From Methylomonas sp. LW13 (lineage in GTDB: Bacteria > Pseudomonadota > Gammaproteobacteria > Methylococcales > Methylomonadaceae), in assembly GCF_016865255.1 (NCBI RefSeq), contig NZ_CP033381.1, positions 5,084,001 to 5,148,000 of the forward strand: a stretch of DNA of 64,000 nt, in the 5' to 3' direction. The stretch's first letter is position 1; every line of letters begins with the position of its first letter. The notes under the pieces were generated by a model. It saw nothing but the letters and a program-made list of their open reading frames with translations. It ran no database searches and had not been told where the DNA came from. The position numbers were made by a program, and so were the translations under genes. Below, one piece after another: positions 36,927 to 46,537 of the stretch.

Positions 36927-37594
36927 GCCAGCCAGCGTACCACCGCGTCGCGCGATTGCCGAGTCTTCGGCCGTGGTGGCGGGTTTTTCCGGTAACCGAA
37001 GGCCACCATATATGCCGCGGACCAGTGTTCCAAGTTCACGTCGGCATCTTCCGCCAAGATCCGCTCCACTTCCACACGCTCAAAACCTTCTATCGGACAG
37101 GAATCGATCCCGATCAGCGCCGCCGCGGTCATCATATTGGCCAACGGCAGATAGGTTTGCCGGGTGGCCCAATCGGTCAGCGTACGTTCGGAACCCAGCA
37201 AGTCAAAATCGCTACGCTGAAACTTCTCGATCAAGCCGCTGCGCAATTCGATGATGTCTTCCGGAAACTGCTGCACCTGGCGCATGATGTGTTGCAGATA
37301 GGCGCTGTCGTAGCGCATGAAATGGCTTTTCCGCACCAGCGTCAAAACCACATGGCTGGCGGTAGGCAACTGCTTTTGCCCACCCCAGGTAACAGTCCGC
37401 AGTTTTTCGCGTAAATCCGGGTTTTGCACGACCAAAAATTGCCAAGGCTCCAGCCCGAAAGAACTGGGCGAGAGTCTGGCAACTTCCAAAATAAAGTCGA
37501 AATCCGCGCCGGCGATCTTGCGCTCGGCGTCGAATTCCTTACAGGCGTGACGAAACTGGTAAGCGTCGAGAATATCCTGTTTATCGATAGTCAT
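36923..37594 (-). CDS. Nitroreductase family NAD(P)H-dependent oxidoreductase
   Basis: 223 residues, one FMN-binding nitroreductase domain. FMN contacts are expected in the N-terminal RHACKEFDAERKI (an R-x-x-x-x-F variant), SPSSFGLEPWQFLVV and the later IDSCPIEGFER. Relatives such as YfkO/MhqN/NfsB reduce nitro compounds or quinones. Its start is 4 bp after the DUF5765 stop, so the pair is probably co-transcribed. Confidence 0.85.
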   Translation of the reverse strand: MTIDKQDILDAYQFRHACKEFDAERKIAGADFDFILEVARLSPSSFGLEPWQFLVVQNPDLREKLRTVTWGGQKQLPTASHVVLTLVRKSHFMRYDSAYLQHIMRQVQQFPEDIIELRSGLIEKFQRSDFDLLGSERTLTDWATRQTYLPLANMMTAAALIGIDSCPIEGFERVEVERILAEDADVNLEHWSAAYMVAFGYRKNPPPRPKTRQSRDAVVRWLA

Positions 37595-37598
37595 AAAT

Positions 37599-38351
37599 TT
37601 ACAGGCTGTCGCCTATTTCGCGGTGATAAAACGGCCATTTCTTCACATGCAAATGTTTTCTGATCGGGGTTTTGATTACCGATACGCACAACGCAATCGA
37701 GAACAAACACCATACCGCGCAATACTCGTTCGGATCGTTGGTGGTAACGTCAGAAATCCAGGGTCCGATCAAGTAGTGGAACCCTACAAAGCGCCACGAA
37801 CCATAAATGATCGGCAAATAGAACGCCGCCAAAATATACGAAAACGCATGCAAGCCCCAATTAAACCCAAACAACCAAGTCACGGGTTGCGACATCAAGC
37901 CGTTCAAAGGCATTTGCCAGGCAATGTGCCACTCACCGGACACCGAGCAGGTTTGTACACCGCAAAAGCCTTCAGTACCGGGTACGCAGTCGCCGGCCCA
38001 GGCGAACGGATACATCTTGATTAGCATCGCCAGGGAACTGATCGCACATAAGGTGTAAACCGTGGTCCTAATCTTTAATTTGACGCTTTCCGGAATGAAG
38101 TACATCGCCACCATGTTCACGAAAAACGGTTGGAAAGCGATATGCAGATAACCGAGCAGGGTGAGCACCTGATTATTGGGGTTATCGCACAAGTTGATGT
38201 ACACGTAGGTTGCGGCCTGCAACAGTTCCATCAAGGCGAAATAGGTTAATGGAATCCACAGTTCCTTGGATTCGCCTTTGTAAGCCACGTAAACGGCGGT
38301 CGTTAAACCTGCGGCAGCCAATACGCCTGACGCTTCTCCACTCCAACACAT
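37599..38351 (-). CDS. DUF5765 family polytopic membrane protein
   Basis: 250 residues with about seven helices. The N-terminus MCWSGEASGVLAAAGLTTAV is typical of this family, followed by the ELLQAATYVYINLCDNPNNQ stretch and conserved Cys pairs (GDCVPGTEGFCGVQTC). Function unknown. It may share a transcript with the nitroreductase gene just downstream. Confidence 0.8.
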   Translation of the reverse strand: MCWSGEASGVLAAAGLTTAVYVAYKGESKELWIPLTYFALMELLQAATYVYINLCDNPNNQVLTLLGYLHIAFQPFFVNMVAMYFIPESVKLKIRTTVYTLCAISSLAMLIKMYPFAWAGDCVPGTEGFCGVQTCSVSGEWHIAWQMPLNGLMSQPVTWLFGFNWGLHAFSYILAAFYLPIIYGSWRFVGFHYLIGPWISDVTTNDPNEYCAVWCLFSIALCVSVIKTPIRKHLHVKKWPFYHREIGDSL

Positions 38352-38525
38352 TGAAAAATACCTTCTTTATTTTAGTTATAGGCATAGACACCTAGCTTGT
38401 AAGCGTGCAATCCAACGGCGCTTAAGTTACTGATTTAGATGTCTATGGGTTTTGCTACGGTCCGTCGTAAAGGGCGGGAATTATTACATAAACCGGACTA
38501 AATCGCCGGATTTTGGCGGATCAGG

Positions 38526-40733
38526 CTAGTACAAATCCACCGGATCGACATCCAGCGACCAACGTACCTTTTTGGCTTCTTTCAACGCATAAATGGCGGG
38601 CAACAAATTGTCCAGCAAATGATGCAATTCTTTGCGCTGCGGACTCTGCAACAGCAACTGGTAACGGAATAAACCTGCGCGCCTAGCCATCGGTGCCGTC
38701 ACCGGCCCCAGAACCTGCACTTCGCCGGGATTTAGCTCGCTGATTTTCTGACAAACCGCCTGTAAAAACTGTTGCGGCTCCTCGGCTTTGCCGGCTTGCA
38801 CCCGCAGCAAGGCCTGATGGCCGAACGGTGGCAAACCAGCCTGCCGCCGCTCCTGCAGCGCACTTTGTGCGAAAGCCCGATAGCCTTTGCTTAGCAGGGT
38901 CTCCAGCAAGGGATGTTGCGGATGGCGGGTTTGCAATACCACCTTGCCGGGTTGATCGGCCCGCCCGGCCCGGCCGGCAACCTGCACGATCAATTGCGCC
39001 AGTCTTTCGCTACCGTGGTAATCGATACTGAACAGGCCGCTGTCTATATCCAAAATGGCAACCAGCGTCACGCCCGGAAAATGATGGCCCTTCGCGAGCA
39101 TTTGCGTCCCGAGAATAATATCGACCCCGCCATCGTGAATCTGCTCCAGATACTGTTCCAACGAACCTTTACGTTGTGTGGTGTCCCGGTCCAAACGTAC
39201 CACCACCTTGTCCGGGAACAAGCTTGCCAGGGTCTGTTCGATACGTTCGGTCCCCAAACCCAGCGCCTGTAATTCGCCGGTTTTACAGGCCGGGCACTGC
39301 TTGAGCAAAGCTTGTTCGCTGCCGCAGTGATGGCAGCGCAGCAAGCGGTCGGCAGCGTGAATCACCAAATTGGCATCGCAGCGCCGGCAGCGCGAGACCC
39401 AGCCGCAGCCATGGCAAATCTGCACCGGCGCATAGCCGCGGCGGTTGAGAAAAATCAGCGCTTGTTGTTTTTTGGCCAGCGTGGCTTGGATTTCCGCCAG
39501 CAGCGGTTCGGACAGGCCGGCTTGCATTCTTTTATTGCGAATATCCAATAACTGAAAGCTCGGTGCCGTGGCATTGCCGGCCCGATTGGGCAAATGCAGT
39601 AATTGGTAGCGATGCTGGGCAACGTTCGCCATGCTCTCCAGCGACGGCGTCGCCGAACCCAACAACACCGGGATACCCAATCCCTTGGCTCTGGCAATGG
39701 CAACGTCCCGCGCGGAAAAGCGAAAACCTTCCTGTTGTTTGAACGAGCTGTCGTGCTCTTCATCGAGAATGATCAGGCCGGGGCGCGGCATTGGTGTGAA
39801 CAGCGCGGAACGGGTGCCGAGCATGATGGCGGCATGGCCTTGTTGCATGCTCAGCCAGGCATGCAAACGCTGGTTATCGGTTAACTTGGAATGCGTGGAC
39901 ACCAGGTTCACGGCAAAACGCTTTAGAAAACGTTGCTCCAATTGCGGCGTCAGGCTGATCTCCGGCAGTAAAACCAGCACCTGTTTGCCCTGCGCCAACA
40001 CCTCGGCGATGATCTGCATATACACTTCGGTTTTGCCGCTACCGGTCACGCCTTCCAGCAAGGATACGGCAAAGTGGCCCAGATTGGCGATGACCGCATC
40101 GATAGCCGCCTGCTGGTCGGGGTTGGCCGGTAACGCGGTCTTAGTGACGGCTAATCCGCCGCCCGGAGCGGATTCGTGCGCCGTGACCAAGCCCTTGTCG
40201 AGCAAGGCTTTCAACGCCGGCTTGTAGGCGCTAAGCGCGGCAGCCGTCATCGCACTCCCGGTGGCCTGCAACAAAGCCAATAGTGCTTGTTGCTTGGGTG
40301 CGCGGCGTAATTGTTCCGGGGCAACCAGCCGACCCTGCGGGCTGAGGCCGAAACAGGGTTGGTGTTGCAGTAAAGCCGGCCGACCTTGGCGCAAGGCCAC
40401 CGGAAACGCGGCTGCCAGCACTTCACCAATCGGGTGGTGATAATAGCGGCTGGCCCAGCGTAATAACTGGATGTCGGTGTCCGCCAATAGCGGCTGGGTA
40501 TCCAGAACGGCGATAGCCGGTTTGAGTTTATCCATCCGGACACTGGAATTGTCCGCGACAGCCAGCAAAATCCCTACCTGCTGGCGCTTACCGAAAGGCA
40601 CCAACACTCTGACACCTGCTTGCAATTCCGACACATTAACGCCGAGTGGCGGCAAATAATCGAATAAGCGGTCCAGCGGAACTGGCACGGCAACTTTCAA
40701 AATTAAATTGCCGGAAGTATCACAGTTAGGCAT
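38526..40733 (-). CDS. priA: Primosomal protein N' (PriA helicase)
   Basis: 735 residues, standard length. It restarts stalled forks by loading the primosome. The N-terminal 3'-DNA-binding domain (about 1-105) is followed by the helicase core with Walker A GVTGSGKTEVY and the DEAH-like box LDEEHDSSFKQQ. A zinc-binding insert holds four Cys pairs (CHGCGW, CRRCD, CHHCG, CPACK). The late motif GTQMLAKGHHFPGVTLV is also present. The DnaA-box-like palindrome of repeat copy B lies about 60-95 bp upstream of its ATG. Confidence 0.96.
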   Translation of the reverse strand: MPNCDTSGNLILKVAVPVPLDRLFDYLPPLGVNVSELQAGVRVLVPFGKRQQVGILLAVADNSSVRMDKLKPAIAVLDTQPLLADTDIQLLRWASRYYHHPIGEVLAAAFPVALRQGRPALLQHQPCFGLSPQGRLVAPEQLRRAPKQQALLALLQATGSAMTAAALSAYKPALKALLDKGLVTAHESAPGGGLAVTKTALPANPDQQAAIDAVIANLGHFAVSLLEGVTGSGKTEVYMQIIAEVLAQGKQVLVLLPEISLTPQLEQRFLKRFAVNLVSTHSKLTDNQRLHAWLSMQQGHAAIMLGTRSALFTPMPRPGLIILDEEHDSSFKQQEGFRFSARDVAIARAKGLGIPVLLGSATPSLESMANVAQHRYQLLHLPNRAGNATAPSFQLLDIRNKRMQAGLSEPLLAEIQATLAKKQQALIFLNRRGYAPVQICHGCGWVSRCRRCDANLVIHAADRLLRCHHCGSEQALLKQCPACKTGELQALGLGTERIEQTLASLFPDKVVVRLDRDTTQRKGSLEQYLEQIHDGGVDIILGTQMLAKGHHFPGVTLVAILDIDSGLFSIDYHGSERLAQLIVQVAGRAGRADQPGKVVLQTRHPQHPLLETLLSKGYRAFAQSALQERRQAGLPPFGHQALLRVQAGKAEEPQQFLQAVCQKISELNPGEVQVLGPVTAPMARRAGLFRYQLLLQSPQRKELHHLLDNLLPAIYALKEAKKVRWSLDVDPVDLY

Positions 40734-40793
40734 GTCTCGTGATGTTTTTTTGATATTAGATCGCTAAGTGGTTAACAGGATTGAGGAATCTGA

Positions 40794-41005
40794 GTTACCC
40801 ACAAAAGCTGTGGATAACTCTGTGGATAGGCTTTTGAGAGAATCGCTTAGTGTCGGTTTTTATTACACATTTGTTAAATTGTGCAAATTTAAGCCAGCTG
40901 ATTTGCCAATTATAAATCAATGACTTACGTAAAAAATTAATCTGTGTTAAATATCGCAGGCGCTATCGCAATGCCATGCAGGCTACGCGCCGTTTTTGTG
41001 CATAA
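40794..41005. repeat. Dispersed element, copy B, upstream of priA
   Basis: GTTACCCACA (40794-40803), spacer AAAGC, then TGTGGATAAC (40809-40818), with a third box TGTGGATAG at 40821-40829. Downstream landmarks are TAAATTG (40875), AAATCAATGACTTAC (40914-40928) and GTGCATAA (40998-41005). The spacing matches copy A at 24218-24430 almost base for base, while the rest has diverged. Confidence 0.75.
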
Positions 41006-41133
41006 CCTGTTGCGAAGCTGTATCGATTCGACGCGGTAACTGCTGCAGTTGCAACAATTGGGTGCCGCGAAAAAATCAGGTCGCTAACACCGGCGACTTT
41101 TGACATGGCTGTACCAATTTGCGAATCCCGTAG
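41006..41133. other. Short gap beyond the dsbB stop
   Basis: Nothing recognised between repeat copy B and the end of dsbB. Confidence 0.3.
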
Positions 41134-41631
41134 CTAGACGGCATCGGCATCGTTAAAAAACTGTAGGCCCGCCCAACCCGCCAACAACAAAAACGCGAAC
41201 AAGGTCCAGGCCGGAATACTCAGACCCAACAAGGTCCAATCGACTTTCGCGCATTCGCCGGTGCCGGTCAGCATCAGTTTAATGGTGTCGGCTAACGGGA
41301 AATGCTGAAACACGTATTCCAGCCCCGGACTGCATTCCGGCACCTCTTCGGGCGGCAGATGTTGCAACCAGACATGCCGGGCCGAGACGCTGGCGCCAAT
41401 CAGCGCCGCGGCGGCACTGCACAGCGCGTAAATTTTGCGGCCGCGATTATGCAAACCAGCGATTAAAAAAATCACGCCTGTCGCCAAAATGGCCAAGCGC
41501 TGCGAAATACACAGCGGGCAAGGCTCCAATTCCTCGACGAACTGCAAATAGGCGCCAACCGCCAACAGCCCAGCGCAAGCGGCAAAGCCCAGGAAAAAAC
41601 AAATACGCGGATTAAATTTTAAAAAATTCAT
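41134..41631 (-). CDS. dsbB: Disulfide bond formation protein B
   Basis: 165 residues with four membrane helices. The first redox pair is in EPCPLCISQR. The second pair comes from ECSPGLEYVFQ and TGTGECAKV in the long periplasmic loop, as in DsbB. It reoxidises DsbA and passes electrons to quinone. No dsbA is in this window. The Cys-rich exported protein at 35.1 kb is an example of a likely client of the pathway. Confidence 0.93.
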   Translation of the reverse strand: MNFLKFNPRICFFLGFAACAGLLAVGAYLQFVEELEPCPLCISQRLAILATGVIFLIAGLHNRGRKIYALCSAAAALIGASVSARHVWLQHLPPEEVPECSPGLEYVFQHFPLADTIKLMLTGTGECAKVDWTLLGLSIPAWTLFAFLLLAGWAGLQFFNDADAV

Positions 41632-41701
41632 TTTCTATGTCTTGGATTAATACGGAAGCTGCAAAACTTCGGTTTAGGGCAAAAGCTGGCTCAAACCCTG
41701 T

Positions 41702-42655
41702 TCATGCCAAAGGAGAAACAAAACCGTCCGGCTTGACTGCGAGCACTGAACATTGGATACCGTTAAGGATGACTTCGGCAGTGTTGCCGATGATCAAACC
41801 TTTGATGCCGGTACGCGCCACCGTTCCCATCACCAGTAAATTGACGTCCAATCTTGCCGCCAAAGCCGGAATATCGTCCCGCGCACTCCCTCTGACCAAG
41901 TGCAGCCTCGGCGATAAGTAATTGTAAGCCTCATCGCCTATCCAATGCCGTAATTTAGCAGCCAAGCCATCGAGCCCGGCCTGATAGCGGGCTCTTTCGG
42001 CTTCAATCTGCATTTCGACGGTTTTACTCGGAATTTCGCCTGCCCACGCGCTCAACATCGAGTCCCAAACGTGTACCAGATGCAGTTCGGCGAAATCGGC
42101 GAGCGCTACGGAACTGGCGAGCTCCAAAATTCTGCGGTTCAATCCTTCGTCCGCTCCGTCCGCGGACCACGGATCGAAATCGACGGCGGCCATGATTTTG
42201 GCATAATTGTTCGTTTCTTCAGACCGCATCAACCAGACCGGACGCGGGCATTTGCGTAACAAATGCATGTCCGTACTGCCGAACAAATGGTCATGGATAC
42301 CATGGTCGCCGGCGGCCAATTTAATGACCAAATCATGGTCGCCATCCAGGGTCTGGCGCACAATTTCGATAAACGGGCTGCCAACCCGGATTTGCACATC
42401 AACGGGGTTCACGCTGCTGTAGCCAAGCAGTAAGGCTTCCAGCTTCTGGCGCTCCTGCTCGCGCAGCTGATTGTCGATTTGCTCCGGCGTATAAAGCTCA
42501 AGCAAAGCGCCCAGACGCGGTTGTTCGACGACCTGTAAAAACGTCAATCTGGCTTGATTGTTTGCCGCCAACGCGATCACCCGCTCGATAGCCTGCCGCT
42601 GGTCGACGGCAAATTCGGCGACATACAGGATGTTTTTGAATCGGTTCATAGCCAT
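41702..42655 (-). CDS. uspE: Tandem universal stress protein, UspE-like
   Basis: 317 residues with two Usp domains (about 1-145 and 150-310), the layout of E. coli UspE. The second domain ends with the nucleotide-binding-like stretch LLVMGTVARTGIKGLIIGNT followed by AEVILNGI. The first has a degenerate version (GSTDMHLLRKCPRPVWLMR). Role in stress survival is known only for the family. Stands alone. Confidence 0.88.
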   Translation of the reverse strand: MAMNRFKNILYVAEFAVDQRQAIERVIALAANNQARLTFLQVVEQPRLGALLELYTPEQIDNQLREQERQKLEALLLGYSSVNPVDVQIRVGSPFIEIVRQTLDGDHDLVIKLAAGDHGIHDHLFGSTDMHLLRKCPRPVWLMRSEETNNYAKIMAAVDFDPWSADGADEGLNRRILELASSVALADFAELHLVHVWDSMLSAWAGEIPSKTVEMQIEAERARYQAGLDGLAAKLRHWIGDEAYNYLSPRLHLVRGSARDDIPALAARLDVNLLVMGTVARTGIKGLIIGNTAEVILNGIQCSVLAVKPDGFVSPLA

Positions 42656-42976
42656 GGTGTTGAGATCGTATAAATAGCCGAAATGCTTAGATTCCGGCTA
42701 TATTGTCCGGGCAATCGAAAGCCACTTTGGCGGCGGATGCGCGTCCAGTACCAAAAAACTCCGTTTTCAGCGGGGCCATGCGATTACACTCCGGCCTCAG
42801 ACTTTACCGCGTCACGGCAAGTGAGGCAATCGCCGCTGTTTATCGGCACGGCACAAATCGACGTGGGAAGTAAGACACGATTTGCTTGGACCGAACATGC
42901 CGGCTCAAGCTTGCAAGACCGCTCATTTGCCCATACATCTTAACTACCGTAAATTCCTGATCACAGAGAATCGCCC
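42656..42976. other. Intergenic stretch between divergent uspE and the antiporter gene
   Basis: About 320 bp. It must hold both promoters. An open frame at 42683-42943 shows no ribosome site or motif and is not called. No operator-like palindrome stood out. Confidence 0.35.
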
Positions 42977-44197
42977 ATGCCCTCCATCGAATTGGTCAGT
43001 CTAGTTAGCGCCAGCCTGCTATTAATCAGCGTGTTTTCCAGCAAACTGGCCAGCAAAGTGGGCATTCCTTCGCTGCTGTTTTTTCTCTTGACCGGCTGGC
43101 TGATCGGCGAGTTCGGCGGACCGGAACTGCATAGCCCGGAAATTGCAAAATTTATCGGCGATTTTGCATTGATTTTTATTTTATTTACCGGCGGCCTGGA
43201 CTCGCATTGGCCCAATATTCGCCCGGTGTTATGGCAGGGGTTATGCCTTTCCACACTGGGCGTGTTTATCACGATGCTGCTGTTAGGCAGCTTTGCTTGG
43301 TTTATCCTCGGCTCATTCAGCACCTTTTCGCTGGGCGTTCATGGCATTACGCTGACTCAAGGCCTGTTGCTGGCCGCTATTGTCTCTTCCACGGATGCTG
43401 CCGCGGTGTTTTCCGTGCTGCGCTCCAGTCACATTGTTTTGAAGGGCAAGTTGCAACCTTTGCTTGAGTTGGAATCCAGCAGCAACGATCCGATGGCCGT
43501 GCTACTGACTGTTACCTTGCTAAATTATGCGACCGGGGCCGAATCGGCTTTTCTGGAAGGCGGCATGTTTTTGGTTATGCAACTGTTGATCGGTGTGGCC
43601 GTGGGTTATGGCGGCGGGCGTTTCATGGTCTGGTTGCTGAATCACATGGGCTTAAGCTCGGCCGGCTTGTATGCCATAGCCTCCATAGCATTGGTGTTGC
43701 TGACGTATAGCGGCGCTACGTTTATGCATGGCAATGGCTTTTTGGCCGTTTACGTGGCCGGCATTGTGGCCGGAAACCGGGAAGTTACCCACCACCACTA
43801 CATCAATGCCTTCCATGACAGCTTCGCCTGGCTGATGCAGATCATTATGTTTTTAACCTTGGGCATGCTGTCGGTACCCTATCGCGCCGAATTGTCGTCC
43901 TTGGCCAGTGTGGCCGTGGCGATTAGTTTGTTTCTGATGTTTGTAGCGCGCCCGGTCAGCGTCTTCATCAGTTTGTTGTGGGCCAAGATCAGTTTTAAGG
44001 AAAAGCTGCTGGTTTCCTGGGTGGGTTTGCGCGGTTCAGTACCTATCGTACTGGCGACTTTCCCGTTGGCGGCCGGCATCAAAGAAGCCGGGGAGATTTT
44101 TGTCCTGATCAGTTTTATTGTGGTGATGTCGGTGTTGATTCAGGGCTTTTCGCTAGCGGCTTTGGCGCGTTGGCTGGGATTGGCAGAGAAAAAATAA
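42977..44197 (+). CDS. CPA-family cation/proton antiporter (membrane domain only)
   Basis: 406 residues with about 12 helices of the Na+/H+ (or K+/H+) exchanger fold. The unwound-helix motif region VSSTDAAAVFSVLRSSHIV and the ion-binding LLELESSSNDPMAVLLTVT (Asn-Asp pair) are typical of NhaP/CvrA-like proteins. CvrA/NhaP2 relatives carry a C-terminal RCK domain, which is missing here. A free-standing RCK protein is encoded 28 bp away on the opposite strand and may supply that regulation. Ion specificity cannot be told. Confidence 0.88.
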   Translation: MPSIELVSLVSASLLLISVFSSKLASKVGIPSLLFFLLTGWLIGEFGGPELHSPEIAKFIGDFALIFILFTGGLDSHWPNIRPVLWQGLCLSTLGVFITMLLLGSFAWFILGSFSTFSLGVHGITLTQGLLLAAIVSSTDAAAVFSVLRSSHIVLKGKLQPLLELESSSNDPMAVLLTVTLLNYATGAESAFLEGGMFLVMQLLIGVAVGYGGGRFMVWLLNHMGLSSAGLYAIASIALVLLTYSGATFMHGNGFLAVYVAGIVAGNREVTHHHYINAFHDSFAWLMQIIMFLTLGMLSVPYRAELSSLASVAVAISLFLMFVARPVSVFISLLWAKISFKEKLLVSWVGLRGSVPIVLATFPLAAGIKEAGEIFVLISFIVVMSVLIQGFSLAALARWLGLAEKK

Positions 44198-44225
44198 AAT
44201 CGGCAGGGCGCAGTCCAAGTGCCGG
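44198..44225. terminator. Weak bidirectional hairpin between antiporter and RCK genes
   Basis: CGGCA (44201-44205) pairs with TGCCG (44220-44224), flanked by A-rich and T-rich bases. It sits between convergent stops. The stem is only 5 bp. Confidence 0.35.
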
Positions 44226-44930
44226 CTAGATTTTACAAAACTCATTTTCGACGTCTTTTTTAAATGCTCTAATTTCCCGCGAGGGCCCCAAAATCACCAA
44301 TATATCGCCAACACTCAAACGGCGATCAAATTCTTCCGCCACAAAATGCAGGCGTTCGCTGACTTGTTTATTGACGATGCCGATCAGTATCAAATTGTAC
44401 TGCGAACTTAAATGCAGCTGGCTGACGTGGGCATTCTCCAGATAGCTGTTTTCCGGAATCGCCACCTCGGCCAGATGCAAATCGTGTCTGCCGAATACAG
44501 TGTGATCGAAAATATCATTGATATCCGGCCGCTTCAGCATATCGTGAATTTTGCGCCCGCAGATTTCATACGGGTCGATAATCTTGTTGGCGCCCGCCGC
44601 TATCAGTTTTTCCGCCGACTCCGGACTATCGACAATCGCCACGATATTCAACGCCTTATCCAGTGCCCGCGCTGATAGCGTCAGAAATACATTTTCCGAA
44701 TCCGTGTCGAAAAAGCAAAACAGCGTATCGATATGCGCACCAATGCCGATCAGCTTCAAATCGTCGTCGCTACGGAAATCGATATTGGCGGTTTCGAAGC
44801 CGTTTTCCCGCGCCAGCGCCGCTTTGGCCGGATCGTGATCGATCACGGTGATTTGATAGAGCTCTTTGTCCAGCCGGCTAATGGCCTCGAACGACAGCCG
44901 GTTGTAACCGAATACGGCGATGTTTTTCAT
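44226..44930 (-). CDS. Free-standing TrkA/RCK regulatory protein
   Basis: 234 residues. The RCK_N domain has IAVFGYNRLSFEAISRL, where the usual GxGxxG is degenerate, and VIDHDPAKAALARENG. The RCK_C domain starts at about 140 and ends LSVGDILVILGPSREI. RCK proteins bind NAD(H), ATP or c-di-AMP and gate potassium channels or antiporters. Its start overlaps the end of the channel gene by 4 bases, so they are co-translated. It may serve the channel, the facing antiporter, or both. Confidence 0.85.
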   Translation of the reverse strand: MKNIAVFGYNRLSFEAISRLDKELYQITVIDHDPAKAALARENGFETANIDFRSDDDLKLIGIGAHIDTLFCFFDTDSENVFLTLSARALDKALNIVAIVDSPESAEKLIAAGANKIIDPYEICGRKIHDMLKRPDINDIFDHTVFGRHDLHLAEVAIPENSYLENAHVSQLHLSSQYNLILIGIVNKQVSERLHFVAEEFDRRLSVGDILVILGPSREIRAFKKDVENEFCKI

Positions 44931-46531
44931 TTGGGCTGCCTGCTGAATAAACGGCGTTGTTCCACCTGATCGCGAAAATGATCGATACCGTACTTACGGC
45001 CCAATAACACCAGCATGTCGCCGTGCCGCAGGATAAAGTCCACTTCCGGATTGAAATAAAAATGTTGCTGATTCACCTGGTATTTATTCTTGTGTTTCAG
45101 ATGAATCGGATTGTCGCTGATCACTCCCAACAAGGTGAGCTTACGCTGCTGCAAATCCAGTTGGCCGATTTTTTGATTATCCAGCGGCGACTTTTCGCTG
45201 ACCAATACCGACTCCATCACCGTCTCGGTTTGATTATGCAAAATGCCGGAGATGGCCTCGAAAGCAACGGGCTGACCGACAAATTCCGCCGCCAGCAATC
45301 CGGCAATCTCAAACGGCCTGATGACGTTATCAGCACCGGCCTGGTAGAGCTTATTGACGTTGTCATGCCGATTGGCGCGGGAAATTATGCGCAGGTTTTT
45401 ATTTAAATGCCGGCTGGTTAAGGTCACATAGACGTTAATCACATCGTCGCCGGTGATGCACAGAATGGCGCTGGCACCGCGGCAAATACCGGCGTTGATC
45501 AACACTTCATTGTTACTGGCATCGCTTTCTATCGCCAGATAACCGCGTTTCTTGGCCAAATCAATCCGCGCCGGCACTCTATCGATGATTAAAAATTTTT
45601 GTCTGTCGTTGTGTAAATGCCGGGCAATTTCCTGCCCTACCCGGCCAAAACCGCAAATGATGATGAAATTGTCATAGCGGTCCAGTTCGGCGTAGGTTCT
45701 GGATTCACGAACCGACAACATTTTCTCGCTGAAGGCGGCAATCAGGATGGACGTGAAGAACGACAACACGCCCAAGCTGGCCAGTATCAAAAAAATTGTC
45801 ACCCAGCGGCCGCCTGTGGTTTGCGGGGTAATGTCGCCAAAACCCACCGTCGCCAAAGTCACGATGGTCCAATAAAAGGCGTCGAATAAATTATGGATGC
45901 CGCTATCGGTAGCTTGATACTCGAACATGTAAATCGACACGCTGGCGATAAACACCAAAAAGCAGGTGAATATCAACAAAGTCATCAATTCGAAGCGTTT
46001 GCTGGCCAAAGCGTCGGCGAACAATTTGGCGCTATTGGAGTATCGAAATAGTTTGAATAGCCGGAAAATGATGAAGATACGCAGGATTGCCAACGGCCGG
46101 TAGCTGGGCAAAATGGCCAGAATATCGATAATCGCAAACGGCGAGGTGATGTACTCAATATCCCTGACGAAGGCTTTGCGAAACACCCCGAGCAGATTGA
46201 AATCCAGATTCAAATACAGCGCTTTCTCGTATTCCTCAATGATGACTTTATAGGTGTCCGAATAAATCCAGCCCCTGATCAGATATTCGACGATGAATAC
46301 CATCAAAATTGCCAGCTCGAAATAACCGCCCATCTTGCTGTCTTCGTGCTCTATATCGTAAATCAGAAAAATCACGCTCAAAATCAGCAAGCCGATCATT
46401 GTCGCGTCGAAATATTTCTTTTTGCGGCTATGGCTGTTTTCTAACAAATCGTAAAAAAACAGCTTAGCTCTGCGATACCCGTCGGCGGATTTGAGGTAAT
46501 AAGCGCAATAAACGATGAGTTTGGCTAGCAT
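44927..46531 (-). CDS. Six-helix potassium channel with cytoplasmic RCK domains
   Basis: 534 residues. Six membrane helices lie at about 42-240. Helix 4 has a voltage-sensor-like ladder of R145, R151, R157, K160 and R163. The pore loop selectivity filter TVGFGD is at 228-233. A C-terminal RCK_N (IICGFGRVGQEIARHL, then FLIIDRVPARIDLAKKRGY) and RCK_C (about 435-520) follow. It resembles Kv-like bacterial channels (Kch family) regulated by ligands. Co-translated with the downstream RCK protein. Confidence 0.9.
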   Translation of the reverse strand: MLAKLIVYCAYYLKSADGYRRAKLFFYDLLENSHSRKKKYFDATMIGLLILSVIFLIYDIEHEDSKMGGYFELAILMVFIVEYLIRGWIYSDTYKVIIEEYEKALYLNLDFNLLGVFRKAFVRDIEYITSPFAIIDILAILPSYRPLAILRIFIIFRLFKLFRYSNSAKLFADALASKRFELMTLLIFTCFLVFIASVSIYMFEYQATDSGIHNLFDAFYWTIVTLATVGFGDITPQTTGGRWVTIFLILASLGVLSFFTSILIAAFSEKMLSVRESRTYAELDRYDNFIIICGFGRVGQEIARHLHNDRQKFLIIDRVPARIDLAKKRGYLAIESDASNNEVLINAGICRGASAILCITGDDVINVYVTLTSRHLNKNLRIISRANRHDNVNKLYQAGADNVIRPFEIAGLLAAEFVGQPVAFEAISGILHNQTETVMESVLVSEKSPLDNQKIGQLDLQQRKLTLLGVISDNPIHLKHKNKYQVNQQHFYFNPEVDFILRHGDMLVLLGRKYGIDHFRDQVEQRRLFSRQPK

Positions 46532-46537
46532 GTGGGG

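Noticed and set aside
42683..42943. 86-residue open frame between uspE and the antiporter gene
   Set aside because: No ribosome site, signal peptide or motif; composition looks non-coding.
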